This document shows, piece after piece, positions 1 to 8,322 of a stretch of 32,892 nt of DNA; positions within the stretch are counted from its first letter, which is position 1, and each line of letters begins with the position of its first letter. The translations under genes and the position numbers were made by a program. The stretch comes from UBA4658 sp002405485 (lineage in GTDB: Bacteria; Planctomycetota; Phycisphaerae; Phycisphaerales; UBA1924), in contig DAISGC010000042.1 of assembly GCA_036823255.1 (NCBI GenBank), positions 1 through 32,892 on the forward strand, read 5' to 3'. The notes under the pieces were generated by a model, which was not told where the DNA came from, ran no database searches, and saw only the letters and a list, made by a program, of their open reading frames with translations.

Positions 1-164
1 TCCCCAGCCGCCCGCTCGGCCAGCTCGCGCAGCCGCTCGCACTCGCCCTCAGCAAGCCCATATGCATCCGTGATGGTCACGGCGCACCCACACCCCTTCG
101 GCCTCGCGGCGTCCGCCGAAACCCAGTTGCCACGCCCTGCACGATGGATCCGCTCTTCCAGCAT
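1..164 (-). CDS. Hypothetical protein, N-terminal part only (runs off the left edge)
   Basis: An open frame reads leftward from ATG at 164 to the window edge without a stop (54 codons visible). It begins MLEERIHRAGRG and includes a short Cys-Gly-Cys followed by a charged stretch (GECERLRELAERAAG) that looks helical and protein-like. A GTG at about 80 is an alternative start. No family was recognised. It is divergent from leuS, and the region 165-400 lies between them. Only the N-terminus is visible, so both its existence and its start are tentative. Confidence 0.4.
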   Translation of the reverse strand, partial: MLEERIHRAGRGNWVSADAARPKGCGCAVTITDAYGLAEGECERLRELAERAAG

Positions 165-400
165 CGCGTCGGCCCAACCCCTTCAACCCCAATCATAGCG
201 AATATCCCGATCCACACACCGCACATCGACAGTTTTGTTTGTATAGTGTTTGGTTTTTGGTGCCATACAGGAGGCGTGTAGGGGCCGGAGCGTGGCCAAT
301 ATTGGCCAATCCCGTCTTGGAAAGGTCCGAGAACTCGTGGCAGGCCGCTTGGGGGTGGGTCGGCGCATCGGACGCGGATCCGTGCAATCATCCCACCGCC
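165..400. other. Divergent intergenic region upstream of leuS
   Basis: No gene is seen here. It holds a TATAGT hexamer at 242-247 that could be a -10 element for leuS (no clear -35) and a perfect 16-bp palindrome at 293-308. The leuS frame stays open upstream to 239, but that stretch (Trp/Pro/Arg-rich, unlike LeuRS N-termini) is more probably untranslated leader. Confidence 0.4.
293..308. promoter_or_regulatory. Perfect 16-bp palindrome TGGCCAATATTGGCCA, possible operator
   Basis: TGGCCAAT at 293-300 is followed directly by its reverse complement at 301-308. It lies between a TATAGT hexamer (242-247) and the leuS start (401). A symmetric site with no loop fits a dimeric DNA-binding protein better than an RNA hairpin. 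The protein that would bind it is unknown. Confidence 0.35.
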
Positions 401-3400
401 ATGAGCACGCACCCTTCATCCAACCCACCCGGGTCGGCGGGCCCTCGCTCCGACGACGCCCCGCCGTTTCGCTACACCGCCGATCTTGCCGATCGGATCG
501 AGACCCGTTGGCAGACCTGGTGGGATGAGCGCGGCACGTTTGTGCAGCCCAATCCCGGCGAGATGGGGTTCGATCCGACTCGGCCGAAGTACTACGTGCT
601 GGACATGTTTCCATATCCCTCGGGCGCGGGGCTGCACGTGGGCCATCCGGAGGGATACACCGCGACCGACATCATCGGGCGCTACAAGCGCATGAAGGGT
701 TTCAACGTTCTGCATGTCATGGGCTGGGACGCCTTTGGTCTGCCCGCCGAGCAGTACGCGATCCAGACCGGCGTGCACCCGGCGATCACCACGCGCCAAT
801 CGATCGACACGTTCCGCCGCCAGCTCAAACGCTTCGGCTTCGGCTATGACTGGTCGCGCGAAGTCGGCACGATCGACGAGGACTATTACCGCTGGACACA
901 GTGGATCTTTCTGAAGCTCTACGACTCGTGGTTTGATCCGCAGGCCGAGTCGCCCGCATATCCCGATGGCCAGCGCCGCCGCGGCTGCGCAAGGCCCATC
1001 GGCGAGCTGATCGCGCAACTGGAATCCGGCGATCTGCGCATCGGGCTCGATGGCGAGCTGATCCACATCGGAGCCGCAGCCAGGAACCCCATCCCCGGTG
1101 CCGAGCCCGTCGGCACGCGACGCTGGCACGAGCTGAACGCCGTCCAGCAGCGCGAGATCATCGACGGCCAGCGCCTGGCCTATCTCGACGAGATGACCGT
1201 CAACTGGTGCCCCGCGCTCGGCACAGTGCTCGCCAACGACGAAGTGATCGACGGCAAAAGCGAACGCGGCGGGCACCCCGTCCTGCGCAAGCCGCTGAAG
1301 CAATGGCAGCTCCGCATCACGACCTATGCCCAGCGCTTGCTGGATGATCTGAAGCTGGTGAACTGGCCGAGCAGCACGCGGACCATGCAGGAAGAGTGGA
1401 TCGGGCGGAGCGAGGGGGCGGAGATTGACTTTGAGGTGGTTGCTGCTTCGGGTACCCCCACGCTCCGCGTGGGCGGCTCTCCGAACACTCAGCACGCTCT
1501 CTCAAAGGCACTCACACGCGAAGAGCTCGATGAACTCGTCGCGACCCCAAACACGATCAACCCCAAGGGCTTTGTCAGCAGGGACCCCTATCCCCCCGGC
1601 GTATACGGCCCTGCGCAAGATCTGATCGCAACACATCGTAACTTGCCCCACTTTCGCCTGCCAAAGGCCACCTACTTCGTCACATGGAAGTGTGTCGAGG
1701 GTTTCATGCTCTCCGAAAGCGAGCGATCCATCGTTCTCGACGCACTTCGACACTTCGATGGCACGCGCTGTCGGGTCTATGCGGCGATCGTCATGAACAA
1801 CCACGTCCACTGGCTCGTTCAGCCGAGTGACGGCTTCGATCTTGAAGACCTCCGAGAGAGTGTCAAGCGATTCTCTGCAACACAGATCAATGCCAACCGC
1901 GAGAGTCAAGGTCGTGTCTGGCAGCCCGAAGGATTCGATCACATCGTCCGCAGCCGAGCTGATTTTGTTGAGCATCTGCGGTACATCTTGGACAATCCTG
2001 TCGAAGCTGGCATGGCGAGTCGCCCAAGCGAGTATCCCCATGTGTTTGTCCATGGAGATGTGCTTGAGAATCAGTCCAGCGATGGCGTGACGACCCTTCG
2101 GGTGTTCACGACACGTCCCGACACGCTCTTTGGTGCGACATACATGGTGGTTGCGCCGGAGCATCCACTTGTAGATTGGGCGTTGACTGAGGCACGCCAT
2201 GCGGAGCATGGCGGTACCCAGATCGCCCTGCGAAACTACGCGAACACCGCCAAGAACCGATCCGAAGTCGACCGCATGGCCGACGGCAAGGACAAGACGG
2301 GCGTCTTCACCGGGCTGTATGCGATCAACCCCGCGACCGGGAAACAGATCCCGATCTGGACCGCCGACTATGTGCTGATGGGCTATGGCACGGGCGCGAT
2401 CATGGCCGTGCCGGCGCACGATGAGCGCGACTGGGAGTTTGCCAAGAAGTTCGACCTTCCGATCGTCGCGGTCATCAAGGACCCGTCGGGCAAGGATGTT
2501 CTGGAGTCCTGCTTTGCCGGCGACGGCCAGGGCATCAACTCCTCCAACAGCGAAGTCTCCCTCAACGGCCTGAACGTCAGCGATGCCAAGAAGACCATCA
2601 TCACATGGCTCGAACGCAAAGCCATCGGCACCGGCAAGACCATCTACCGCCTGCGCGACTGGGTCTTCAGCCGCCAGCGGTATTGGGGCGAGCCGATTCC
2701 GATCGTCTTCGACGACCATGGCCGACACTATCCCGTCAGCTTCGACGCCCTGCCCGTCGTGCTCCCCGATCTTGCCGACTATTCGCCCGTGGAGAGCGAC
2801 GACCCGCAGCCGCTGCTGGCCAAGGCGACGACGTGGGTCAACACCTCCGCCGGCTCGGCGGGCGTCGCTGCCAACGTGCTCGAGCCGCACACACTGGTGA
2901 AGCGCGAAACCAACACCATGCCCGGCTCGGCCGGGTCAAGCTGGTACTTCCTCCGCTACTGCGATCCGAAGAACGCGACGCGGTTCGTCTCACGCGAAGC
3001 CGAACGCTACTGGATGGGCCACGGCAACGCGGGTGTCGATCTGTACATCGGCGGCTCGGAACACGCCGTGGGACACCTGCTGTACTCGCGCTTCTGGCAC
3101 AAGCTGCTGTTTGACATGGGCGAGGTCTCCACGCCCGAGCCCTTCGACACGCTCTTTCACCAGGGCATGATCACCAGCTTCGCATACCAGCGGCCGGACA
3201 AGACCATCGTGCCGATGGACGAAGTCCGCGAAGAGTCCGACGGCGTCTTCGTTGAGATCGCCACCGGGCAGAAGCTCGCGCCGATTGTGACGAAGATGTC
3301 CAAGCGATACAAGAACGTCATCAATCCCGATGACGTCATCGCGCAGTTCGGCGCCGACACGTTTCGGCTCTACGAGATGTACATGGGCCCGCTGGACGCC

Positions 3401-3991
3401 AGCAAGCCGTGGAACACCAAGGACACCATCGGATGCTTCCGCTTCCTGCAGCGCCTGTGGCGGCTGTGCGTTGATGAACAGACCGGCGCGCTCCGCCTCG
3501 CCGCCGCGCCCGCCGCCGACGTCGACAAGCTGCTGCATCGCACCATCGCCAAGGTCGAGGCCGACGTTCCGCGGCTGGCGTTCAACACCGCGATCGCCGC
3601 ACTGATTGAGTTCGTGAACGCCGCGACCAGCGCGACCGCCTCGCTCGGCGGGCTGACCCGCGAGCAGCTCGACGTCTTCATCCGGCTCGTCGCGCCGCTC
3701 GCGCCGCACATCGCCGAGGAGATCTGGCACAAGCTCGGGCACACCTCCAGCATCGCCGACGCCCCCTTCCCGATCGCCGATCCCGCGTTGCTCGTCGACG
3801 CCGAGATCGAGATCCCGATCTCGATCGCCGGCAAGGTTCGGCACAAGATCATGGTCCCCCGCGCCGCCGACAAGGACGCCATCGAGAAATCGGCCCTCGC
3901 CGACCCCAAGGTTCAGGAGCTCATCGCCGGCAAGCAGATCCAGAAGATCATCGTGGTGCCCGGCAAGATGGTGAATCTCGTGCTGAAGTAG
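401..3991 (+). CDS. leuS: Leucyl-tRNA synthetase with an in-frame transposase domain in its editing domain
   Basis: LeuRS charges tRNA-Leu with leucine in the cytoplasm. The class I signature HVGH is at residues 79-82 and KMSKR at 965-969 (an R variant of KMSKS). The CP1 editing domain is identifiable by TTRPDT (570-575) and AVPAHDERD (Asp674). The start at 401 (MSTHPSS) was chosen because upstream residues do not resemble LeuRS. The product is 1196 residues, clearly longer than usual LeuRS (roughly 800-970). The excess comes mainly from about 210 residues (roughly 351-560) inserted between EIDFEVVAASG and TLRVFTTRPDT; they match a REP-associated tyrosine transposase. A second small insert (TEARHAEHGGTQ, about 597-608) is a translated REP-like hairpin. 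All synthetase and editing motifs on both sides are intact and the frame is never broken. Whether the protein edits normally cannot be told from sequence. Confidence 0.93.
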   Translation: MSTHPSSNPPGSAGPRSDDAPPFRYTADLADRIETRWQTWWDERGTFVQPNPGEMGFDPTRPKYYVLDMFPYPSGAGLHVGHPEGYTATDIIGRYKRMKGFNVLHVMGWDAFGLPAEQYAIQTGVHPAITTRQSIDTFRRQLKRFGFGYDWSREVGTIDEDYYRWTQWIFLKLYDSWFDPQAESPAYPDGQRRRGCARPIGELIAQLESGDLRIGLDGELIHIGAAARNPIPGAEPVGTRRWHELNAVQQREIIDGQRLAYLDEMTVNWCPALGTVLANDEVIDGKSERGGHPVLRKPLKQWQLRITTYAQRLLDDLKLVNWPSSTRTMQEEWIGRSEGAEIDFEVVAASGTPTLRVGGSPNTQHALSKALTREELDELVATPNTINPKGFVSRDPYPPGVYGPAQDLIATHRNLPHFRLPKATYFVTWKCVEGFMLSESERSIVLDALRHFDGTRCRVYAAIVMNNHVHWLVQPSDGFDLEDLRESVKRFSATQINANRESQGRVWQPEGFDHIVRSRADFVEHLRYILDNPVEAGMASRPSEYPHVFVHGDVLENQSSDGVTTLRVFTTRPDTLFGATYMVVAPEHPLVDWALTEARHAEHGGTQIALRNYANTAKNRSEVDRMADGKDKTGVFTGLYAINPATGKQIPIWTADYVLMGYGTGAIMAVPAHDERDWEFAKKFDLPIVAVIKDPSGKDVLESCFAGDGQGINSSNSEVSLNGLNVSDAKKTIITWLERKAIGTGKTIYRLRDWVFSRQRYWGEPIPIVFDDHGRHYPVSFDALPVVLPDLADYSPVESDDPQPLLAKATTWVNTSAGSAGVAANVLEPHTLVKRETNTMPGSAGSSWYFLRYCDPKNATRFVSREAERYWMGHGNAGVDLYIGGSEHAVGHLLYSRFWHKLLFDMGEVSTPEPFDTLFHQGMITSFAYQRPDKTIVPMDEVREESDGVFVEIATGQKLAPIVTKMSKRYKNVINPDDVIAQFGADTFRLYEMYMGPLDASKPWNTKDTIGCFRFLQRLWRLCVDEQTGALRLAAAPAADVDKLLHRTIAKVEADVPRLAFNTAIAALIEFVNAATSATASLGGLTREQLDVFIRLVAPLAPHIAEEIWHKLGHTSSIADAPFPIADPALLVDAEIEIPISIAGKVRHKIMVPRAADKDAIEKSALADPKVQELIAGKQIQKIIVVPGKMVNLVLK
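1451..1477 (+). repeat. REP-like hairpin at the left side of the RAYT
   Basis: GGTACC (1451-1456) is followed by a perfect 7-bp stem with a TCC loop, CCCACGCTCCGCGTGGG (1457-1473). It lies at the left junction of the RAYT insert and is translated as part of LeuRS (GTPTLRVGG). The reverse complement of the hairpin at 2191-2218 has the same layout: GGTACC, 7-bp stem, TCC loop. Confidence 0.7.
1451..2083 (+). mobile_element. RAYT (REP-associated tyrosine transposase, Y1/HUH type) inside leuS
   Basis: This stretch is translated in the leuS frame. It reads as a RAYT: the N-terminal NLPHFRLPKATYFVTWK block (typical 'LPH..P.ATYFVT'), then RHFDGTRCRVYAAIVMNNHVHWL with the metal-binding HxH at His468/His470 of the LeuRS numbering. 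It continues with VWQPEGFDHIVRS and the catalytic-tyrosine helix RYILDNPVEAG (Tyr528). All catalytic residues expected for a Y1 single-strand transposase are therefore present. It has no own stop codon: after HVFVHGD the frame passes straight back into LeuRS. By eye it is more A+T-rich than the flanking leuS, consistent with transfer. Edges are approximate, set by where LeuRS similarity ends and resumes. Confidence 0.85.
2191..2218 (-). repeat. REP-like hairpin, inverted partner of the one at 1451
   Basis: GCCATGCGGAGCATGGC (2196-2212) is a perfect 7-bp stem with loop GGA, followed by GGTACC (2213-2218). Read on the minus strand it is GGTACC, GCCATGC, TCC, GCATGGC, matching the hairpin at 1451 with paired changes in the stem that keep base pairing. 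It is translated within LeuRS just after HPLVDWAL, about 100 bp beyond the end of the RAYT domain. Confidence 0.7.
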
Positions 3992-4018
3992 CCGGACCAC
4001 CTGGCGCGGACGCCGGCC

Positions 4019-4732
4019 CTACTCCCCGCTCTCTCGCGCGCCCAGTCCATCGACCTGCATCACCGTGATCCGGCTGACTCTCCACGGGCCGAACGCGCCG
4101 CGCTCCGCCAGTGGATCGCGCTGCCAGTCAATCCGGAACCACGAGCCGGTGGCGACGTCGTACAGCCGCTGGTCTTCGCTGGGCTTCACCCAGACGCGCA
4201 CCTGCGTCCGGGCGACGTTCTTGCCGTCCAGCACCGCCTGCACCGAGCCGATGCGGAGCTCCGCGATCGGATATCGCTCTCTCAGATTCACCCGCACGGC
4301 TTCCAGGATCGCCTCGCGCCCCTGCGGACCGGGAACCACCCCGAACGCCAGCACGCTCGCCGTTTCCTGCAGCATCGGCGACAGCTCCGCCGTGTTCGCC
4401 TTGGCGGTGAGCGTCACAAGCTCCCGCGTCCGCTCGCGCAAGGCCTCGCGTTCGGTCGTGATCGCCGTCCCGGCGATCATCACGAGCACGCCCAGGACCA
4501 CCAGCATCGCCGCCACCACCTTCGCCAGCTTGAACCGCGACCGCGCGTTCAAAAGCGCATACGCGATCAGCGAGCCGACCACCAATCCGATCCCCAGCGG
4601 CCAGGGATTCTCCAGCGTGTAATACAACCCCGGCGGCGGGCTGGGCAATCTGGGCACCCCGACCTCTCGGGCCGCCTGCGAGGGGTCGTCCGGGCCGTCC
4701 TGTGCCAACACGATGAAGAGCGATGACCACAT
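4019..4732 (-). CDS. Hypothetical membrane protein with two transmembrane segments
   Basis: A 237-residue protein, convergent with leuS and separated from it by 27 bp. The N-terminus (MWSSLFIVLAQDGPDD) is a short hydrophobic leader followed by a Pro-rich stretch. Two hydrophobic helices follow at about residues 45-64 (PLGIGLVVGSLIAYALL) and 71-90 (VVAAMLVVLGVLVMIAGTAI), separated by a basic loop (ARSRFKLAK). The C-terminal 145 residues are soluble and mixed alpha/beta, with a region around residues 145-230 that could be a small NTF2-like or secretin-like fold, but no family motif was recognised. The start at 4732 was chosen because upstream residues in the frame are antisense to the MAF gene. 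Function unknown. Confidence 0.7.
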   Translation of the reverse strand: MWSSLFIVLAQDGPDDPSQAAREVGVPRLPSPPPGLYYTLENPWPLGIGLVVGSLIAYALLNARSRFKLAKVVAAMLVVLGVLVMIAGTAITTEREALRERTRELVTLTAKANTAELSPMLQETASVLAFGVVPGPQGREAILEAVRVNLRERYPIAELRIGSVQAVLDGKNVARTQVRVWVKPSEDQRLYDVATGSWFRIDWQRDPLAERGAFGPWRVSRITVMQVDGLGARESGE

Positions 4733-4855
4733 CCCCACAGGTGTACGCCGACCACTCACCCGGCGTTGCACCTTGGACCACCCGCGCGACGAACTCGTCA
4801 CGCGGCCAGCGCAAATTCTGCGGTCCGAGGGCGTGTCGGACCGATTCCTCCCGGC

Positions 4856-7800
4856 TTGACCCAACTCGCCACCCATCCGCTGCAGCGGGCGTGCGCCGCC
4901 CTCGCCGCGCAGAGTCCAGACGCCGCCCGAGCCGTGGCCGACGCCGCGCCGCACCCAGATGCGGAGGTCATTCCGACGCCCGACGGTGTGCCAGCGCTGG
5001 TGATCGGTCGCGGTCAGTCGTCGCGGGCGATGTGCTCCCGGCGCCGGCCACTCGCCGAGGCCCGGGCCTTTGTCGACGCCATCGATCTCGCCGCCCGCGG
5101 GGTCTACGTCATCGCCGGTTTCGGCATGGGCTATCACGTGCGCGAGCTCGTCGAACGGGTCGCCTCTGCCGGCGCCACCGGCGGGGTCGTGCTCGTGTAC
5201 GAGCCCGACGTCGCCCTGCTCCGCGTGGCCCTTGAGCACCAGCCAGACACCCAGTGGCTCGGCTCCAAGCACCTGCGCATCGTCACCGATCCGGAAGACG
5301 CCGCCGCACTCACCCAGGCCCTGCACCTCTGCGAGGGCTTCGTCGCGATCAATGCCGGCGGCTCGGTCGACCTCTCCCAGCGCCTCGAGCCCATCCGGCA
5401 CCTCCCGAGCCGGGCTCACGTCGATCCGACGCTCGAGCGATTCACGCGCACCCTCGATGGCGTGGTCGAAGCGCTGATGATGACCGTCATCACGACCCTC
5501 AACGTCGCCCGCACCACCATCCGCAACCTCTTGCAGAACGTGGACATTTACGCCGCGGGCCCCGGCGTTGCCCTTCTCCACAATGCCCTCGCCCACCGCC
5601 CCGCCGTGGTCGTGAGCGCGGGCCCGAGTCTGCGGCGGAACGTCGACCTGCTCGCTCGCCCCGGCGTGCAGGACCGCATCTGCATCATCGCCGTGCAGAC
5701 CGTGCTCAAGCCCCTGCTCTCCACGGGCATCCGCCCGCACTTTGTCACCGCGCTGGACTACAGCGAGATCAACCGTCGCTTCTACGAGGGGCTCACCCCG
5801 GACGATGTCCAGGGCGTCACCCTCGTCGTCGAGCCCAAGGTCAACGCCGCCGTCACCCATGCGTGGGCATCGCTCGGCGGGCGCATCCTCTGCGTCGGCG
5901 ATCGGACCCTGGACCTGCTGCTCGGCGAGAACCTCGCCCCGCCCAGCGCCCCGCTCCGGCCCGGAGCCACCGTCGCCCACCTCGCGCACACCCTCGCGAG
6001 GCATCTGGGCTGCGACCCCGTCGCGCTCATCGGACAGGATCTGGGCTTCACCGACGGCCAGTACTACGCCGCCAATGCGGGCATCCACTCCGTTTGGGCC
6101 GGCGAGCTCAACGAGTTCAAATCGCTTGAGCTCCTGGAGTTCCAGCGCATCGCCCGGATGGGCTCGCACCTGCGCTCCGCCGTTGACCACCTGGGCCGAC
6201 CCATCTCCACCGACGTGCAGATGCTCAGCTATCTCCGCCAGTTCGAGCAGGACTTCCGCGAGCAGGCCCAGCTCGGACGGCGGACCTTCGACTGCACCGA
6301 GGGCGGCGTCCGCAAACAGCACGCCGACCCGCTCCCACTCACCGAGTTCCTGGACAGGCACGCCGCCGCTTCGGCACAGCCCTCGATTGGCGATCAACTG
6401 GCGCGCATCCTCGCCCAGGTCCCGCCCACCACGCTCCCGACGCCCGACGCCCTCCGCGACAAGGTTCGCGATCGCGTCATCATGGTGCGCAAGCAGGCCG
6501 GCCGCGTCGCGGATCTCAGCCGCAAGACCCTCTCGCTGCTCGGCGAGATCGATGAGCACCACGCCGACCAGCCCCGCGTCAACCGCATCATCACGCAGAT
6601 CGATAAACATCGCGACGAGATCGACACGCTCGCGCCCGGCTTTGCGCTCGTCAACCTGCTCGGGCAGAGCGCGATCTTCCAGCGCGTCCGCGCGGATCGG
6701 GCCATCGCCTTCGAGTCGGCTGCCGACGAGCTCGCCGTGCAGCGACGACGCGTCCGCAGGGACATGGAGAACGTCCGCACGCTTGCCTCCGCCGCCGACC
6801 AGCTCGCCGGCGTGCTCGACGAGTCGCTGACGATGCTGGATTCCGGCGGTCGGCAGCGCGTGACGCGGGACCTGCGCAAGTCCATAGACGCCCCGACCGC
6901 GCCGGTCGCCGCCCCCGCCGCCGACCGGCGCACCATCGCCGCGGTGCTGCTCGTGGACCTGCATCGATCAGCGCTTGGCTGGGCCCGCCCGCTGGACGTG
7001 GCCATCGCCGACCAGCCGAGCATCCTCGCGCTCACTGTCCACCGCCTGCTCTTGGCCAGGCGCGTCGGGCACGTCGCGATCGCCACCGACCAGCCGGATC
7101 GGGCCCGCACGCTGCTCGGACCGGTCCTTGCCGACGATCCGCGGATCGTGCTGCTCCCCCGCTCCGCCGACGCTTCGCCTAGGCGCGCCCGCGCCGTCGC
7201 CGCCGGCCGGCTCTGGGCTCGAAACTGCTGGCGCGGCGGGCTGAGCGACCTCACCTGCTACGACGAGGTCTTCGATCCCCTCGCCACGCTCGACGCCCTG
7301 CGACGCACCAGCGCCGACGCCGCGCTGCTCCTCGGGCCGGACTGGTGCGCCATCGACCCCTCCCTCTGCGATCGCGTCATCGAGCGCTATGAGAACGACC
7401 CCGTCAACCATCGCGCGGCGTTCTCGCAGGCCATCCCGGGCCTGGCCCCCATGCTCGTCACGCCCAAGGTCTGCACCGATCTGGCCTCCGGCTTCGCATC
7501 CGGCTCGCTCTTTGGATCCATCGGGGCGCTGCTGGGCTACCTCCCCGCCGCGCCCGCACAGGACCTCATCGGGCAGTCCATCTGCCTCGGGCTCGACGGC
7601 CCCGAACGCGACGCGGGGCTTCGGCTCATCGCCGACACCCCCGAGACCACCGCCGCCCTGTCCGCCGCATACGGCAACGACCCCGCGCAGCCCGCACGGG
7701 CCCTCATCGACCGCTTCCGCGCCCACGCCCTGCCCCCGTGCGAGATCCACGCGTGCGTCCCCGGACCATCCACGAGCGCCGACGCAACCATCGCCGCCCT

Positions 7801-8317
7801 CACCGCGCACCTCGCCCGCATGCCGCACGCGGCGGTCACGCTCCGCTCGGTCGATGCGTCGGGTGATCCGCTTGCGCATCCGGACTTTCCGCGACTCCTC
7901 GCCGCCGCACGCGCCGCCGCTGGCGTGCACGTACGCACCCCGCTCCTCGACGCCGCGCCAAGCCGCCTGGCCCTGCTGCTGGCCTCCGCCGACGTGATCA
8001 GCGTCGACATCGATCCGGCCCGCGGCTCGGCCGGGTTCGATCGTCTCGCCGCACTCCGCCGCGCTCAGAGCCCCGATGGCACACTCGCTTCCCCTTGGCT
8101 CGTGCCCCGGTTGACCCGCTCCGACGCCACGCTCTCGATCGTCGGCCCGTTCATCAACGCCGCGGTGCTGCAGCACGGCTGGGCCGCCCTCGATCCTCTG
8201 CCGATGGCCAGGCCCGGCGATCGCATCGAGCCCCTGCCGCTTCCAGCGAGCGCCCGCCTGCGCTTCGATCGCGAACGCATCATCCTCGCGCCCGGCCGCG
8301 CCACCCAAGCGCCCTGA
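4856..8317 (+). CDS. MAF-type (DUF115) glycosyltransferase fused to nucleotidyltransferase-like and degenerate radical-SAM-like regions
   Basis: Predicted flagellin nonulosonate transferase (motility-associated factor). The DUF115/MptE-like core begins near residue 245 with AVVVSAGPSLRRN and continues through IIAVQTVLKPLL, IRPHFVTALDYSE and VALIGQDLGFTDGQ. A coiled region (about 520-680) follows. Residues about 692-950 resemble SpsF-like nucleotidyltransferases (VAAVLLVD, CYDEVFDPLATL, ALLLGPDWCAIDPSLCDRVI). Residues about 958-1153 resemble a radical-SAM barrel (SGDPLAHPDFPRLLAAAR, ADVISVDIDP, SPWLVPRLTR) but lack any CxxxCxxC cluster. The domain assignment of the last two parts is inference from motif memory. 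No good ATG exists near the front; TTG at 4856 was chosen (1153 residues) and TTG at 4766 is an alternative adding an unlikely Arg-rich leader. Five bases separate it from the downstream cytidylyltransferase, so the three genes form an operon. Confidence 0.8.
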   Translation: MTQLATHPLQRACAALAAQSPDAARAVADAAPHPDAEVIPTPDGVPALVIGRGQSSRAMCSRRRPLAEARAFVDAIDLAARGVYVIAGFGMGYHVRELVERVASAGATGGVVLVYEPDVALLRVALEHQPDTQWLGSKHLRIVTDPEDAAALTQALHLCEGFVAINAGGSVDLSQRLEPIRHLPSRAHVDPTLERFTRTLDGVVEALMMTVITTLNVARTTIRNLLQNVDIYAAGPGVALLHNALAHRPAVVVSAGPSLRRNVDLLARPGVQDRICIIAVQTVLKPLLSTGIRPHFVTALDYSEINRRFYEGLTPDDVQGVTLVVEPKVNAAVTHAWASLGGRILCVGDRTLDLLLGENLAPPSAPLRPGATVAHLAHTLARHLGCDPVALIGQDLGFTDGQYYAANAGIHSVWAGELNEFKSLELLEFQRIARMGSHLRSAVDHLGRPISTDVQMLSYLRQFEQDFREQAQLGRRTFDCTEGGVRKQHADPLPLTEFLDRHAAASAQPSIGDQLARILAQVPPTTLPTPDALRDKVRDRVIMVRKQAGRVADLSRKTLSLLGEIDEHHADQPRVNRIITQIDKHRDEIDTLAPGFALVNLLGQSAIFQRVRADRAIAFESAADELAVQRRRVRRDMENVRTLASAADQLAGVLDESLTMLDSGGRQRVTRDLRKSIDAPTAPVAAPAADRRTIAAVLLVDLHRSALGWARPLDVAIADQPSILALTVHRLLLARRVGHVAIATDQPDRARTLLGPVLADDPRIVLLPRSADASPRRARAVAAGRLWARNCWRGGLSDLTCYDEVFDPLATLDALRRTSADAALLLGPDWCAIDPSLCDRVIERYENDPVNHRAAFSQAIPGLAPMLVTPKVCTDLASGFASGSLFGSIGALLGYLPAAPAQDLIGQSICLGLDGPERDAGLRLIADTPETTAALSAAYGNDPAQPARALIDRFRAHALPPCEIHACVPGPSTSADATIAALTAHLARMPHAAVTLRSVDASGDPLAHPDFPRLLAAARAAAGVHVRTPLLDAAPSRLALLLASADVISVDIDPARGSAGFDRLAALRRAQSPDGTLASPWLVPRLTRSDATLSIVGPFINAAVLQHGWAALDPLPMARPGDRIEPLPLPASARLRFDRERIILAPGRATQAP

Positions 8318-8322
8318 ACGAC

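Noticed and set aside
3293..3307. KMSKR in place of KMSKS in LeuRS
   Set aside because: A known variant in some bacterial LeuRS; not a defect.
4733..6964. Long open frame on the minus strand opposite the MAF gene
   Set aside because: It has no domain, is Gly/Arg/Asp-rich and is antisense to a clear MAF gene. Only its last part (4019-4732) is a real membrane-protein gene.
8095..8322. Upstream extension of the cytidylyltransferase
   Set aside because: Overlaps the MAF 3' end in another frame and is Arg/Pro-rich; family-like sequence begins after ATG 8323.
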